Notes: a model not told the origin generated them from the letters alone. A DNA stretch of 64,000 bases from Bacteroidia bacterium (GCA_020051175.1 JAGVJJ010000014.1:1-64000); one strand, 5' to 3'. Positions 10,254 to 20,896 are shown, counted from the stretch's first letter. Program-made: numbers and translations.

Positions 10254-10940
10254 TTAATTGAAATAATGAAAGATTTCAGAAGCTATTCGTTGAACATTTA
10301 CCTTCTCAAACGGGTGCTGAGTATTCGGCAATACAAGCAATTGCCCATTTTTAAGCGAACGGTAAACGGCAATGGTTTCTTCAAGGCACACCATATTGTC
10401 CCTATCACCAACAGAAACAAGCACTGAATGGTTGATCTCCCTTAGTTGGTCATGAGTTAAAGCTGGCTGCTTGCCCAGAGCCAGCATCATGTCTGCTGTT
10501 TTGGGCAAAACGTTTTTCCAGTTCTCAGTCCCATGCCTTAGTTCCAGTGCTTTTGCAAATGCGGGGACTTTTTCTTCAATTTTATCAGCATTCAGCATTG
10601 CTGCCTCTTTAACCGCACCATCCGGAGTCCAGTTGAATTTGGTTGCAAAGGTAAATATCTTCCCTACCCTTTCCGGGTAATGCTTTGCAAGGTACAATGC
10701 CACATAGCCACCCATACTGTAACCAAAGATGTCAATGGTCTGAATTTTATTTTGATCCAGCCACTTGAGAACATCATTGGCGAATAACTCAATGCTGAAT
10801 TCGTTTGTTGGTACGGGCATTCCACCATGTCCGCAAAAATCCAATGCAGTTATTTTAAATTGCTCTTTTAACAAAGGAGCAAGTGCATCAAATTGAGTAG
10901 ATGAGCCTATTGCACCGTGAAGCAGGAGGAGATGTTGCAT
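10254..10940 (-). CDS. alpha/beta fold hydrolase
   Basis: 'LLLHGAIGSS', 'DIFGYSMGGYVALYLA' nucleophile elbow, C-terminal 'NTQHPFEK' histidine. Confidence 0.92.
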   Translation of the reverse strand: MQHLLLLHGAIGSSTQFDALAPLLKEQFKITALDFCGHGGMPVPTNEFSIELFANDVLKWLDQNKIQTIDIFGYSMGGYVALYLAKHYPERVGKIFTFATKFNWTPDGAVKEAAMLNADKIEEKVPAFAKALELRHGTENWKNVLPKTADMMLALGKQPALTHDQLREINHSVLVSVGDRDNMVCLEETIAVYRSLKNGQLLVLPNTQHPFEKVNVQRIASEIFHYFN

Positions 10941-11006
10941 AAAATTTGTAATTTTTTTAAGTCATATTTTTGATCCTATTGATTTAGAGAGGAGATAGAA
11001 AACAAG

Positions 11007-13655
11007 CTAGTAGGTCCACTCATTCCTAACCCTGTCATACACATCAATAGAAATCCTGAAACCGGAGCTAAAAGGGTAATTGTTTGTCTTCCCTTCTACA
11101 AAGAAAACCCCGATACGTATCATTTCCTTAAAAATACGTATACTCTTTTCCAATCCTACATAAGCCTCAAAATAAAACAGGTTATTTTCCTTCGATTCCA
11201 AAAAGCCTCCACCAGCAGATTCTGAAATTTTCAGGTATTTCATGTAGGGTATTTTATTTATCAAAGCTCCATTAAAGCGGTGAAAATAATGTCCGGCATA
11301 AAAACGGCCCAATGTAACATAACTCTTTTCAAGCGACTGGAACGAAGAAAGCGGATTAGCAAAAAACGGAAAGCCAACACGTGGCTGGTACTTATAATCT
11401 ATCGCTTTTACAACTTTTGTATTGTAGAATTTACCCGTATAAAACCGTATTTTTGAAATACCAAAGAAACGGAAATCAATATCCTTGGAAACAGAGTACT
11501 CAAGATAATCGAAATTAACCGCACTTCTGAATACATCGGGTAGGCCCTTTCTATAACTTACCGTAAAGGTTGGATATTTTGAGCCTAAAACAATTTTTTC
11601 ATAGGGCTCACGAATGTATTTCTGTTCGGGTGTGTAGCTTATGTCATTAGTAATGTAAAAAGCATTGTAATAATCAAAGCTGAGCGGTTTTGCCGTTCCG
11701 TTATCGAAGAAAAGGTTGGTAAGCGTATCATTTTTTATATGACTAATGGATTTACGTGTAGAATACTCCAGCCTTGCGCCCCAGTAAAAACCATTAAACA
11801 ACTCAGTACGGTGATTTGCAGCAAGGTGCTCATTCAGATAATAATTGGAAGTTCTGAAAAATGCAGTCCATGTATCGCTGGCATTTACAATGTCATAATT
11901 TCTGCCCACATCTACGCCCCAAAAAGAACGCTTAAACGGGTTATATAATCCCGACAAAGAAACCGTTCCGTTCATATCCCTATTTAATATCCCGTAACTT
12001 GGATTTACGGAAGCAAAAACAGTTCTTTTATTCTTGAATTTTTTTTCTGCACCAAAGCCATAGTTTATCCTGGCACCGCCAACACCAATAGGCTGGTAAC
12101 AGGTCCAGAGCGGGTTAAAGAAAAAACGCAGCTCTTTTTCACGGTTATAATGGGTTTGCCCTAAAAGCGCGATCTTGAACAGTGTCACTTTATTTTCTTC
12201 TTTATCAATAGAATCGAGGTAAATCTTGGATTCGTGTGCGATCTTAATACTATCCTCAATACGAATAAACTTCAGCTCTTTGTCTGTCAACGGTTCTTTT
12301 CTCACCTGCTTCCAGAACGTGGAATCTTTTGTATATGCTTCCTCCAGGGTGCTGCTTACTTCATTTTTAAAGTGCTTTTTATCGAATCCTTTTTCATACT
12401 TAAAATTTTCGTAATACACACTTGTCCGGCCGTGCGACCCCTTCTTTCCCCCCATATTATAATCGAATGTCATTTTGTTCAGCCTGTACAATGAATCATC
12501 CTGCGGCACAAATTCACCCTCCATTACAAATGAAGTATATTCCGCAAGCTGATATTTTGGGAAGCTGAATTTAAAGCTGCGCAGGCAAAACAGAGAATCA
12601 ATAATTTCCATTTCCCCTGTAACCAATGAATTACCAAACATATTGGGCTCAACTTTAATGCGGTATATCTTCTGTCCGTTATCCATAAATACACTAATTA
12701 GCTTGTATTTATACATCAGGAGCCCGGGAGTACTCAATGGCGACTGAATAGGCATCTCTGAGACCGAGGGACAATAGACGGCATTCTGGTAAAAGTTGAA
12801 TTCTCCTTCAGTAGCGCTCAGATAAAAAAGGCCGGAAATATCGCCACGTGTTTCATAACCAATACGCTCTTCCTTCAGCTTATTAGGATGTTCAAAGCTT
12901 TTTTTGATAACAATTTCGGCCATATTGAACCGGTCATAAACAGGGAGTTTGTTCCTGGCTGCAATGATACTATCTGTCTGAGCTTTTTTTGTCTTTTCGG
13001 CAAGCTTAACGGAGTCTTTGTAGCTCAGATGTTTTTTCGCCAGCTTAACACTGTCGCGTGCAAAAATTTTATGTCTTTTGGCAACCTTTAAAGAGTCGGA
13101 GTATTTGGTTTCTTTATCGGCCAGACTATCGCTTTTTATTTTTTCTTCGGCTTTTGCAATGGAATCATTGTATCGCTCAATTCGTTTCAGGCTGTCTTTT
13201 TTCGAAACATACTTATTATCGGTTTCTACAGCCTTGATGTATAAATCACACTGGTAGCTGGTTTGAAGGTATTTGGCCTTGTGCCTGATTACCTGCTGCA
13301 CCACCCGCCTTGAGGGGTCTGTGTATTTAGCGTTGATTTCTACTTCATTTAGAAGGTATTGGTTCTCTACGAGGATAACGTTCAACGTAACATTCTCATT
13401 CTTTACAATCACATCCTGCTTATAGGTTTCATAGCCCATGCAGGTGAATATAAAAGTATACTTACCATTCGGCAGCTGCAGCTTAAACTCCCCGGCCTCA
13501 TTCGTAACGGCTTTATTTACCTGGTCCTGCACATTTACCGCAACAAACGGAACGGGCTCAATTGAAAGTCCGGTTACTTTACCTTTTACAGTAAACAACT
13601 GGGCCTTCAGTTGAAAGCTGGTTAGGACAACAAATAAAAAGAAGAGTTGTTTCAT
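11007..13655 (-). CDS. DUF5686 / carboxypeptidase-like regulatory domain outer-membrane protein
   Basis: Signal peptide, N-terminal CarboxypepD_reg-like domain, 'VQQVIRHKAKY' and long beta-rich C-terminus ending in aromatic residue. Confidence 0.85.
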   Translation of the reverse strand: MKQLFFLFVVLTSFQLKAQLFTVKGKVTGLSIEPVPFVAVNVQDQVNKAVTNEAGEFKLQLPNGKYTFIFTCMGYETYKQDVIVKNENVTLNVILVENQYLLNEVEINAKYTDPSRRVVQQVIRHKAKYLQTSYQCDLYIKAVETDNKYVSKKDSLKRIERYNDSIAKAEEKIKSDSLADKETKYSDSLKVAKRHKIFARDSVKLAKKHLSYKDSVKLAEKTKKAQTDSIIAARNKLPVYDRFNMAEIVIKKSFEHPNKLKEERIGYETRGDISGLFYLSATEGEFNFYQNAVYCPSVSEMPIQSPLSTPGLLMYKYKLISVFMDNGQKIYRIKVEPNMFGNSLVTGEMEIIDSLFCLRSFKFSFPKYQLAEYTSFVMEGEFVPQDDSLYRLNKMTFDYNMGGKKGSHGRTSVYYENFKYEKGFDKKHFKNEVSSTLEEAYTKDSTFWKQVRKEPLTDKELKFIRIEDSIKIAHESKIYLDSIDKEENKVTLFKIALLGQTHYNREKELRFFFNPLWTCYQPIGVGGARINYGFGAEKKFKNKRTVFASVNPSYGILNRDMNGTVSLSGLYNPFKRSFWGVDVGRNYDIVNASDTWTAFFRTSNYYLNEHLAANHRTELFNGFYWGARLEYSTRKSISHIKNDTLTNLFFDNGTAKPLSFDYYNAFYITNDISYTPEQKYIREPYEKIVLGSKYPTFTVSYRKGLPDVFRSAVNFDYLEYSVSKDIDFRFFGISKIRFYTGKFYNTKVVKAIDYKYQPRVGFPFFANPLSSFQSLEKSYVTLGRFYAGHYFHRFNGALINKIPYMKYLKISESAGGGFLESKENNLFYFEAYVGLEKSIRIFKEMIRIGVFFVEGKTNNYPFSSGFRISIDVYDRVRNEWTY

Positions 13656-13735
13656 GAATTACCAGGGCTGCCAATGACAGTTTTGCAGTTCACAAGATAC
13701 TAAATAACCCGCCAAATGCCTTACTAAAACCCTAT

Positions 13736-14338
13736 CTAATTCTTCAGGTTAGAGCTTAAGTAGTCCAGCGGATCGAAATAATACTTTTTTAAATCATTCA
13801 GAGTATAGCAAACCAGGGAGTATGAATTATAATAGTGTCCGGGATTCTTTTCAGTGGGTTTAACCTTTTGCGGCTTTACTTTTATCACTTCAAAATGAAA
13901 ATGGTCGAATTGCCAGCCATATTTATCCAACTCTGATTTGTTCATAAAACGTGCGATTGCCTTTTCCGGTTGCACTTCATCACCAATCTGCACCTCAATT
14001 CCAGCAATATGTTCATACAATGACCATAATTTAACTCCGTTTATTTCATGTGCCAGGATTAGGTTCGCATAAGGCCCGTCAGTTCTTTTACTTATTACTA
14101 CACCTTTGGATATAGGATAAATATTCTCCGATTCGTAATTACTTCCGGGCCGCCTGATGTCAATACCTGTATGATAATGGGCCTGAACCTTTGGCCGTGC
14201 TTTCCGCATCAAACCAAACTGTCCTATTTTAGTGAGCTGAACTTTTGAAATGTCTTTGCGGTCACCAGAATGTATGGGAAGCAGCACCTGATTTTGAGCA
14301 ATAAAACAAATAAAAAAAACACTTAAAAAACGGACCAT
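13736..14338 (-). CDS. M23-like (LytM) peptidase-domain protein
   Basis: 'HYHTGIDIRRPG...IYPISKGVVISKR...LILAHEINGVKLWSLYEHI...FDHFHFEV' M23 layout. Confidence 0.75.
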   Translation of the reverse strand: MVRFLSVFFICFIAQNQVLLPIHSGDRKDISKVQLTKIGQFGLMRKARPKVQAHYHTGIDIRRPGSNYESENIYPISKGVVISKRTDGPYANLILAHEINGVKLWSLYEHIAGIEVQIGDEVQPEKAIARFMNKSELDKYGWQFDHFHFEVIKVKPQKVKPTEKNPGHYYNSYSLVCYTLNDLKKYYFDPLDYLSSNLKN

Positions 14339-14427
14339 TTTTTTGTATTAACTCCTTTATTAACCGTTACACAATTCCCAATGGCAGCAATCTTCAATAC
14401 TTAATATTTATAAAACGTTTAACTGCC

Positions 14428-14958
14428 TCAATTCGTATAATTACTGAACAAATCGCTTTGGGCTTTTCCCTTATTGATTTCACTTATCACCGTTACATGC
14501 TCTTTCAGCTCTCCCTTTTCATCAATGTGCTTCAACAAAAAACCTTCATTGCAAACCACTTCACCTATCAGCCTGGTTCTGTGGCAGTCGCAGGGGTTAC
14601 GCTCGCTGCACATGACTGCAACTTTCAGTCCCTTTTCACAGGCAACCTTCAGCCGCTCAATCCCGCGTTTAAAAAAGTCCTTTGTTCGAATAGCCCTGTA
14701 ATCAACCTTTCCGTATTCATCGTAACAGGATGTGTCTTTAGGACGACCACCAAGGCTATCCCCCATAAAGATGTACTGAATGCCATGTAATGGCAAAATG
14801 CGCTGCAGATTTTTCTGATTAAATTGAGGATGAAAGCGGGAAAAGGGTTGCGAACGGACATCAACAAGGTATTCAATATCAAAACCTTTTAGGAGAGACA
14901 GAAAATCATCTATTTTTCTGCTACCATGTCCAATTGTATATAAGGCACTTTTTTGCAC
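14428..14958 (-). CDS. DUF488 family protein
   Basis: 'YTIGHGSRKIDDFLSLL...LVDVRSQPFSRFHPQFN' and 'VAVMCSERNPCDCHRTRLIGE'. Confidence 0.93.
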   Translation of the reverse strand: MQKSALYTIGHGSRKIDDFLSLLKGFDIEYLVDVRSQPFSRFHPQFNQKNLQRILPLHGIQYIFMGDSLGGRPKDTSCYDEYGKVDYRAIRTKDFFKRGIERLKVACEKGLKVAVMCSERNPCDCHRTRLIGEVVCNEGFLLKHIDEKGELKEHVTVISEINKGKAQSDLFSNYTN

Positions 14959-15046
14959 ACTCTAAGTTACCAGTTTTATTATGCTTTTACAAGTAGTTAT
15001 GCAAAATAGAGTCATGTAAAAAACTGGTAAGTAATTTCATATTTAC

Positions 15047-15820
15047 TCATAAAATTCCAGCCCCCAGCAAAACAGCAAATATGCAAAGGCAAACAGCTAC
15101 ACTTAGCTGCAATGTTTTGATAGTAACTTTCTTTAGCAGTCTGCTGCCAATAAAAGCGCCCACAAAAGCCGATAATGTTGCCGACCAGAGCAATATATAG
15201 TCAACCTGAAATGGCACACGAAACATCTCCGCCCCATACACCACCAACCGTGATACGTCTATCATACAGGCAATTACAACTCCGGTAGCAATAAAGGCCT
15301 CTTTTGAAAGATTGGCATTTATCAGGAAAGCACTCCGCAATGCTCCCTGAGTGCCCGAAAGCCCGCCAAAAAAACCGCTAAGTGCACCTCCCAGGATTAT
15401 AAACCTATTGCTGAATTTGAGGTTGGCCAGACTTGGAATGATTTCAAACAGGGCAAAAAAGAAAAGCACCGCTGCAATGATAAGATTGATGGGCATTACA
15501 TAAAAAATTCGTCCTGCAAATGCATAGTCAAAAAGCGGTGGAATATTGCCAAGGTAAAACAAAAAGTAGGCGCCTACAAAAGCGAAAAGAAGAGCAGGAA
15601 TACCAAAATCTTTTGCAACCCTCCTATCAGCATGTCTTCCTACAAGCAGTAACTTAAAAAGATTGTTCAGGAAATGAACTACAGCCGTGAGCATGATCGC
15701 TATTTCCAGTGGAAAGAAAAGCGCAAACACCGGTGTAAGCAATGTTCCCAGCCCGAAACCTGAAAAAAAGGTAAGCCCGGATCCAATAAGAGCAGCGGAG
15801 CATATCAGCACATATTCCAT
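15047..15820 (-). CDS. sulfite exporter TauE/SafE (TSUP) family protein
   Basis: Polytopic membrane protein with 'GFGLGTLLTPVFALFFP' and 'GALSGFFGGLSGTQGALRSAFL' repeats. Confidence 0.9.
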   Translation of the reverse strand: MEYVLICSAALIGSGLTFFSGFGLGTLLTPVFALFFPLEIAIMLTAVVHFLNNLFKLLLVGRHADRRVAKDFGIPALLFAFVGAYFLFYLGNIPPLFDYAFAGRIFYVMPINLIIAAVLFFFALFEIIPSLANLKFSNRFIILGGALSGFFGGLSGTQGALRSAFLINANLSKEAFIATGVVIACMIDVSRLVVYGAEMFRVPFQVDYILLWSATLSAFVGAFIGSRLLKKVTIKTLQLSVAVCLCIFAVLLGAGIL

Positions 15821-15910
15821 GTTCTTTTCAGCATTTATCCATGTATAAAAAAAGGTTACACAAAATTTGATTCGTATAACCTTTTAAAATTTTCAATGTT
15901 TCAGTAATAT

Positions 15911-16702
15911 TTAAATGAGTCGTTTCAATAATCTAAGCCGGTGCGAATAATCTTTTTTATCATTATTAAAAATCCCCTGGTGATCAAAACCATCAATACG
16001 CACCTTACCAGAGGCATGAATAATTTTATTATTATCCAACACAATTCCTACATGAATAATACGCCCCTCCTCGTTATCAAAAAAAGCCAAATCACCCGCT
16101 TCCGCTTCTTCAACAAAACTAAGCGTTTCACCCTGCTCTGCCTGCTGGTATGCATCACGTTTTAATTTGATGCCGTTGAGCTTATAAACAGTTTGCGTAA
16201 AACCCGAACAATCAATCCCGAACGGAGTTTTGCCCCCCCACAAATACGGGGCATTCAGATACATCATTGCCGTTTCAATTATTCCCTGCTTGCTATTGGG
16301 TAAAATGCCCCGTGTGTACTCTCCCTCATAAGTATAGCTTTGGTTCTCAACGGCACATTCCTTATTGTCATAATTTGGAAGCGCGCTACCCATTACTATC
16401 GGAAAAAACAAAGATGTTTTATCATCCTTTATCAATTGTATCAGCTCATTACTAAAATAAGACTCTGTAGAATTAATTATATCGAATGTATGCTGCTCAA
16501 TAGGCAAAAACTGCTTTTTATCAATCCAGCCTTCGTAATCATCATAAGCAGTTTTGATATGTAGCCAGTTGCCTTCCCTACCAAAAATTTGAAAATGATC
16601 CCCAAACAACAGCTGATTTACCATCTCGCTCCTGTCCGAAGGCTCCTTTCTGCAAGGTACAACACTTAAATTACAAATTCCGTACATTATTTTTTGTTGC
16701 AA
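15911..16702 (-). CDS. C40 (NlpC/P60) family peptidase with N-terminal SH3 region
   Basis: 'APYLWGGKTPFGIDCSGFTQTVYKLNGIKLKRDAYQQ' and 'GDLAFFDNEEGRIIHVGIVLDNNKIIHASG'. Confidence 0.95.
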   Translation of the reverse strand: MQQKIMYGICNLSVVPCRKEPSDRSEMVNQLLFGDHFQIFGREGNWLHIKTAYDDYEGWIDKKQFLPIEQHTFDIINSTESYFSNELIQLIKDDKTSLFFPIVMGSALPNYDNKECAVENQSYTYEGEYTRGILPNSKQGIIETAMMYLNAPYLWGGKTPFGIDCSGFTQTVYKLNGIKLKRDAYQQAEQGETLSFVEEAEAGDLAFFDNEEGRIIHVGIVLDNNKIIHASGKVRIDGFDHQGIFNNDKKDYSHRLRLLKRLI

Positions 16703-16737
16703 GTTTCACGTTAAAAGTTTCACGTTCCAATAACGAG

Positions 16738-17127
16738 TTATTTAAACTTTGTTCCTTTTATTTCGGAGGTATTCAGATATTTAATAAAATTATTAATCTG
16801 TTTACTAATATCTTCGGCTTGCACTTTTAACTTTTCAAACTGTTCCTGTGTAATATGATTTCTGTCAAGTGCCCTATATAATTGAGAACGCACTTCGCCA
16901 CAAGAACCTTTCGCGATACTTAAAAATTGTCTAAACTCATTTTTACCATCCCGCTCAAACCCTTCAGCAATGTTGTCCATTACCGAACCACTTGAGCCAT
17001 TTATCTGATCTCTTAGTTTAAAATCCTTTTCAAAGCTTCCATTCAACGTTAAAGGATAAATATCATTGCAAAGTGTTCTACCTTTTTGCCAAATCTCTAA
17101 ATCTTCAAACCTATGAATTGTTGCCAT
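16738..17127 (-). CDS. four helix bundle protein (23S rRNA intervening-sequence protein family)
   Basis: 'FEDLEIWQKGRTLCNDIYPLT...DQINGSSGSVMDNIAEGFERDGKNEFRQFLSIAKGSCGEVRSQLYRALD'. Confidence 0.93.
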   Translation of the reverse strand: MATIHRFEDLEIWQKGRTLCNDIYPLTLNGSFEKDFKLRDQINGSSGSVMDNIAEGFERDGKNEFRQFLSIAKGSCGEVRSQLYRALDRNHITQEQFEKLKVQAEDISKQINNFIKYLNTSEIKGTKFK

Positions 17128-17175
17128 AGCATAACCTGATTTAACTTGAAACCTGAAACCTGAAACAAAGAAAAA

Positions 17176-18354
17176 CTAAACCAACTCAATCACAACGGCC
17201 GATCCACCGCCACCACCATTGCAAATACCGGCAGCACCCAGCTTAGCATTATTTTGTTTTAATACATTTATCAGTGTAACAATGATTCTTGCACCCGAAC
17301 AGCCCAATGGATGGCCTAAAGACACTGCACCACCGTTTACATTTACCTTTTCAGGATTGATGTCAAGTAGTTTAGTATTTACAAGGCCCACCACAGAAAA
17401 TGCCTCGTTTAACTCATAATAATCGATATCACTTGCTTTCAGCTTCGCTTTATCCAGTGCTTTTTTTACAGCCGCTGCCGTAGCAGTGGTGAACCATTCC
17501 GGGGCTTGCTCTGCATCGGCATACGAGCGAAGGATTGCAATAGGTTTAAGGCCGAGCTTCTCAGCCTTTTCCTTGCTCATCAGCACCAGCGCTGCAGCGC
17601 CATCGTTCATGGTAGATGCATTGGCAGCAGTTACGGTACCATCTTTGATAAAAGCAGGCTTTAACTCCGGTATTTTATCAAATTTCACATTTTTGTATTC
17701 TTCATCTTCTTTAACAATGGTGGTGTCACCTTTACGGCCAGGCACTTCAACCGGAACAATTTCGTCATTGAATTTACCTGCAGCCCATGCAGCCTGCGAA
17801 CGTTTGTAGGATTGAATAGCAAATGTATCCTGATCTTCACGTGAAAATTTATACTCTTTAGCACACAACTCCGCTGCATTTCCCATTGGGTAATTGTGGT
17901 AACAATCGGTCAAGCCGTCTTTTGCCAGGCCATCAATCATGGCTACGTTGCCATATTTATTTCCCCAGCGCATATTTTCAGAGTAAAACGGCACCTGGCT
18001 CATGTTTTCCATACCACCTGCAACAACAACATCCGCATCGCCACACATAATACTTTGAGCTGCAATTGAAACAGATTTCATTCCGGATGCACAGACTTTG
18101 TTAACTGTAGTACACTGCACGTTATCCGGTAATCCCGCATATTTAGATGCCTGACGGGCAGGTGCCTGCCCCAGGTTTGCCTGTAATACACTTCCCATAT
18201 ACACTTCCTGCACTTCTTTTCCATCAAGGCCGGCCTTAGCCAAAGCCCCTTTAATAGCTGTTGCCCCTAACTTTGTTGCAGATATACCTGCAAGCGCTCC
18301 GCCAAAACTACCCATCGGTGTACGCACCGCAGATATGATATATACTTCTTTCAT
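17176..18354 (-). CDS. acetyl-CoA C-acetyltransferase (thiolase)
   Basis: 'VNKVCASGMKSVSIAAQSI', 'NVNGGAVSLGHPLGCSGARI', 'GICNGGGGGSAVVIE' thiolase signatures. Confidence 0.96.
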   Translation of the reverse strand: MKEVYIISAVRTPMGSFGGALAGISATKLGATAIKGALAKAGLDGKEVQEVYMGSVLQANLGQAPARQASKYAGLPDNVQCTTVNKVCASGMKSVSIAAQSIMCGDADVVVAGGMENMSQVPFYSENMRWGNKYGNVAMIDGLAKDGLTDCYHNYPMGNAAELCAKEYKFSREDQDTFAIQSYKRSQAAWAAGKFNDEIVPVEVPGRKGDTTIVKEDEEYKNVKFDKIPELKPAFIKDGTVTAANASTMNDGAAALVLMSKEKAEKLGLKPIAILRSYADAEQAPEWFTTATAAAVKKALDKAKLKASDIDYYELNEAFSVVGLVNTKLLDINPEKVNVNGGAVSLGHPLGCSGARIIVTLINVLKQNNAKLGAAGICNGGGGGSAVVIELV

Positions 18355-18670
18355 TATTTTTCTTTCTTATTTTCTTGATTAATTAAAATTGCCCTCAAAT
18401 TTAACCTTTATTCCGCGATTTTACCAGTGATTTATTTGCGATTTTTCGCCAATAAAATATTCGAAATAACTTGAAAAACAGAACTTTTATTCCGATCTTG
18501 TATTTTGCGCATCTTTTCATGGGAAAATGTATTTTGCTGCCGTAAAAACAATAGTTAGCACGCACATTTTCGTCAGATAATTTGTGAATAAAACTGTGTA
18601 CAAATGCCTTTGCAGCTTCCGCCATGCATACAAATTATTTTTAATTTCGTAACGTTCCAAAATCTATCTT

Positions 18671-20737
18671 GTGAAAAAGCTTATTTCCTATATACGTCAT
18701 GGACATCCTGAAGTGTATAAAGCACTCCTTCTTGTACTTGCAATTGCAACCATCGTATATATTTTTCCGAAACAAGGAAAATTTAAATACGAGTTCCAGA
18801 ATCTGAAAGGAAAGCCCTGGTATCATGAAGATTTGATTGCTCCCTTTGACTTTGCAATTAAAAAATCACAGGAGGAGCTGGCTGCTGAGCGCGCAGATAT
18901 TATTAAAAATTCAAAGCCCTATTTCCGGTACAATTTCAATGTGGTGAATGAGAAAAAATCCCAGCTTTTCAGGGAGTTTAAAGACAAATGGGACGATAAA
19001 AAAAATAAAAAAATGAAGGACCGGACAATGGCTTTTGCTAAAAGGCTCATTGACTCTATATACAGTAAAGGCATTATTGAACAAACTGATATTCTTGACA
19101 ACAAACCTCCGGACTTCTCTATTTATGTGCTATACAACAATGTAGCCGAAGAGCATGAAATTAAAGACTTTTATACCATTACCTCAGCCTATGAATATGT
19201 TCAGGAGCAGCTGAAACGCAATGATGCCGCAGCGGACATTAACTTTGTGCTGCCGCTGCTTGAAAATGCCATAGCCCATTCCCTATCATACGATAAAGTC
19301 ACTACCGATAAAGTACTTAAACAGTCGCTGGACGATATTTCTCCTTCCCGCGACATTATTTTAAAAGACCAAAGCATTATATCCAAAGGGGAAATTATAG
19401 ATGCAGAAAAGTTTCAGCTGCTCCAATCCCTTAAATGGGAATACGAGCAACAGGCCGGTGGTGCTGGCAGTTATCTGTTTATATTGATTGGACAAATACT
19501 GATAGTCACCCTGTGCTTAAGCATCTTAATTATATTCCTGGCTGTTTTCAGAAATGATATTTTTTTGGATAATGCAAAGATCACGTTTATCCTTATCCTT
19601 ATTATTCTTCAGGTATTGATGACCCGCCTGGCTGTCGACAGTCAGACATTCAGCATTTACCTGATGCCATTTTGTGTACTTCCTATTATTATCAGGGTAT
19701 TTTATGATACACGCATCGCCTTGTTTGTTCACCTTGTTACTGTACTGATTATTGCCTTTATGGCACCCAACCGTTTTGAATTTGCTTTTATGGAGCTGGT
19801 AAGCGGTATGATTGCCATTTTCAGCTTTGTAAATATGCACAACCGCTCACAGATTTTTATCTCGGCTGCGTTGATATTTTTAACCTATAGCATCGCATAT
19901 ACCGGAATTACCATCATACAGGAAGGTGGTACCGATGTGCTTACCTGGCAGGATTTTGCATGGTTTGGCGTAAGTGCATTGCTGACATTGTTCTCTTATC
20001 CGCTTATCTTTTTGTTTGAAAAAATATTCGGCTTTATTTCCGATGTTTCACTTCTCGAATTATCCGACACCAATGGCAAGCTGTTGCGTGAACTGGCATC
20101 CCGTGCTCCGGGCACTTTTCAGCATTCACTGCAGGTGGCTAACCTTGCCGAAGAAGCCATATATTCAATTGGTGGCAATGCCTTGCTTGTAAGGACCGGG
20201 GCATTATACCACGATATTGGTAAAATGGAAATGCCCATGTACTTTATAGAAAATCAGGCAAATGGCGTTAATCCCCATGAGGATATGAATTATGACGAAA
20301 GTGCGGCTATCATTATCGGACATGTAATTAAAGGGGTGGAAATTGCAAAAAAACATAACCTGCCGGAACAGATCATTGATTTCATCCGTACACATCACGG
20401 AACTACCATCACTACTTATTTCTACCGTTCCTTTCAAAAAGAATTCCCGGAAGAGCAAATAGATATTGAGAAATTCCGTTATCCCGGCCCTATACCGTTT
20501 TCGAAAGAAACTGCTGTATTAATGATGGCCGACTCGGTAGAAGCGGCCTCACGAAGCCTGAAAAAATACGATGCTGAAAGTATTGATAACCTGGTGGAAA
20601 TGATTATCAATAAACAGATTGAGCTCAACCAGTTTATCAATGCGGATATTACATTTAAGGATATTAATAAACTGAAAAAAATATTCAAGAAAAAGCTGAT
20701 GAATATTTACCATTTAAGGGTGGAGTATCCGAGATAA
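18671..20737 (+). CDS. HDIG domain-containing 7TM protein (PgpH-like phosphohydrolase), GTG start
   Basis: N-terminal extracellular region, seven-TM segment, 'LVRTGALYHDIGKMEMPMYFIENQ' HD motif and 'IIDFIRTHHGTT'. Confidence 0.93.
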   Translation: MKKLISYIRHGHPEVYKALLLVLAIATIVYIFPKQGKFKYEFQNLKGKPWYHEDLIAPFDFAIKKSQEELAAERADIIKNSKPYFRYNFNVVNEKKSQLFREFKDKWDDKKNKKMKDRTMAFAKRLIDSIYSKGIIEQTDILDNKPPDFSIYVLYNNVAEEHEIKDFYTITSAYEYVQEQLKRNDAAADINFVLPLLENAIAHSLSYDKVTTDKVLKQSLDDISPSRDIILKDQSIISKGEIIDAEKFQLLQSLKWEYEQQAGGAGSYLFILIGQILIVTLCLSILIIFLAVFRNDIFLDNAKITFILILIILQVLMTRLAVDSQTFSIYLMPFCVLPIIIRVFYDTRIALFVHLVTVLIIAFMAPNRFEFAFMELVSGMIAIFSFVNMHNRSQIFISAALIFLTYSIAYTGITIIQEGGTDVLTWQDFAWFGVSALLTLFSYPLIFLFEKIFGFISDVSLLELSDTNGKLLRELASRAPGTFQHSLQVANLAEEAIYSIGGNALLVRTGALYHDIGKMEMPMYFIENQANGVNPHEDMNYDESAAIIIGHVIKGVEIAKKHNLPEQIIDFIRTHHGTTITTYFYRSFQKEFPEEQIDIEKFRYPGPIPFSKETAVLMMADSVEAASRSLKKYDAESIDNLVEMIINKQIELNQFINADITFKDINKLKKIFKKKLMNIYHLRVEYPR

Positions 20738-20766
20738 TGCCGTATTAACAATAATAGTCTGCCCCG

Positions 20767-20791
20767 GGTCTTCGACAAGCTCAGACTGACC
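20767..20791. repeat. inverted partial copy of dispersed repeat (ggtcttcgacaagctcagactgacc)
   Basis: Reverse complement is ggtcagtctgagcttgtcgaagacc, matching the 5' part of the 70-nt units downstream. Confidence 0.85.
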
Positions 20792-20818
20792 TACACACAA
20801 ATCTATTAACAAACGGGC

Positions 20819-20888
20819 TGTCAGTCTGAGCCTGTAGAAAACCTTGCGGTGACTTTTGTGAATCCAATCACGGAGTATTCAACGACAC
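20819..20888 (+). repeat. 70-nt dispersed repeat, copy 1 (diverged)
   Basis: tgtcagtctgagcctgtagaaaaccttgcggtgacttttgtgaatccaatcacggagtattcaacgacac. Confidence 0.9.
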
Positions 20889-20896
20889 ACGCGGAC

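Noticed and set aside
18401-18625. 74-aa minus-strand ORF MAEAAKAFVHSFIHKL...
   Set aside because: A/T-rich spacer between thiolase and 7TM-HD genes; basic, low-information sequence with no recognised family. Cannot be excluded but not supported.
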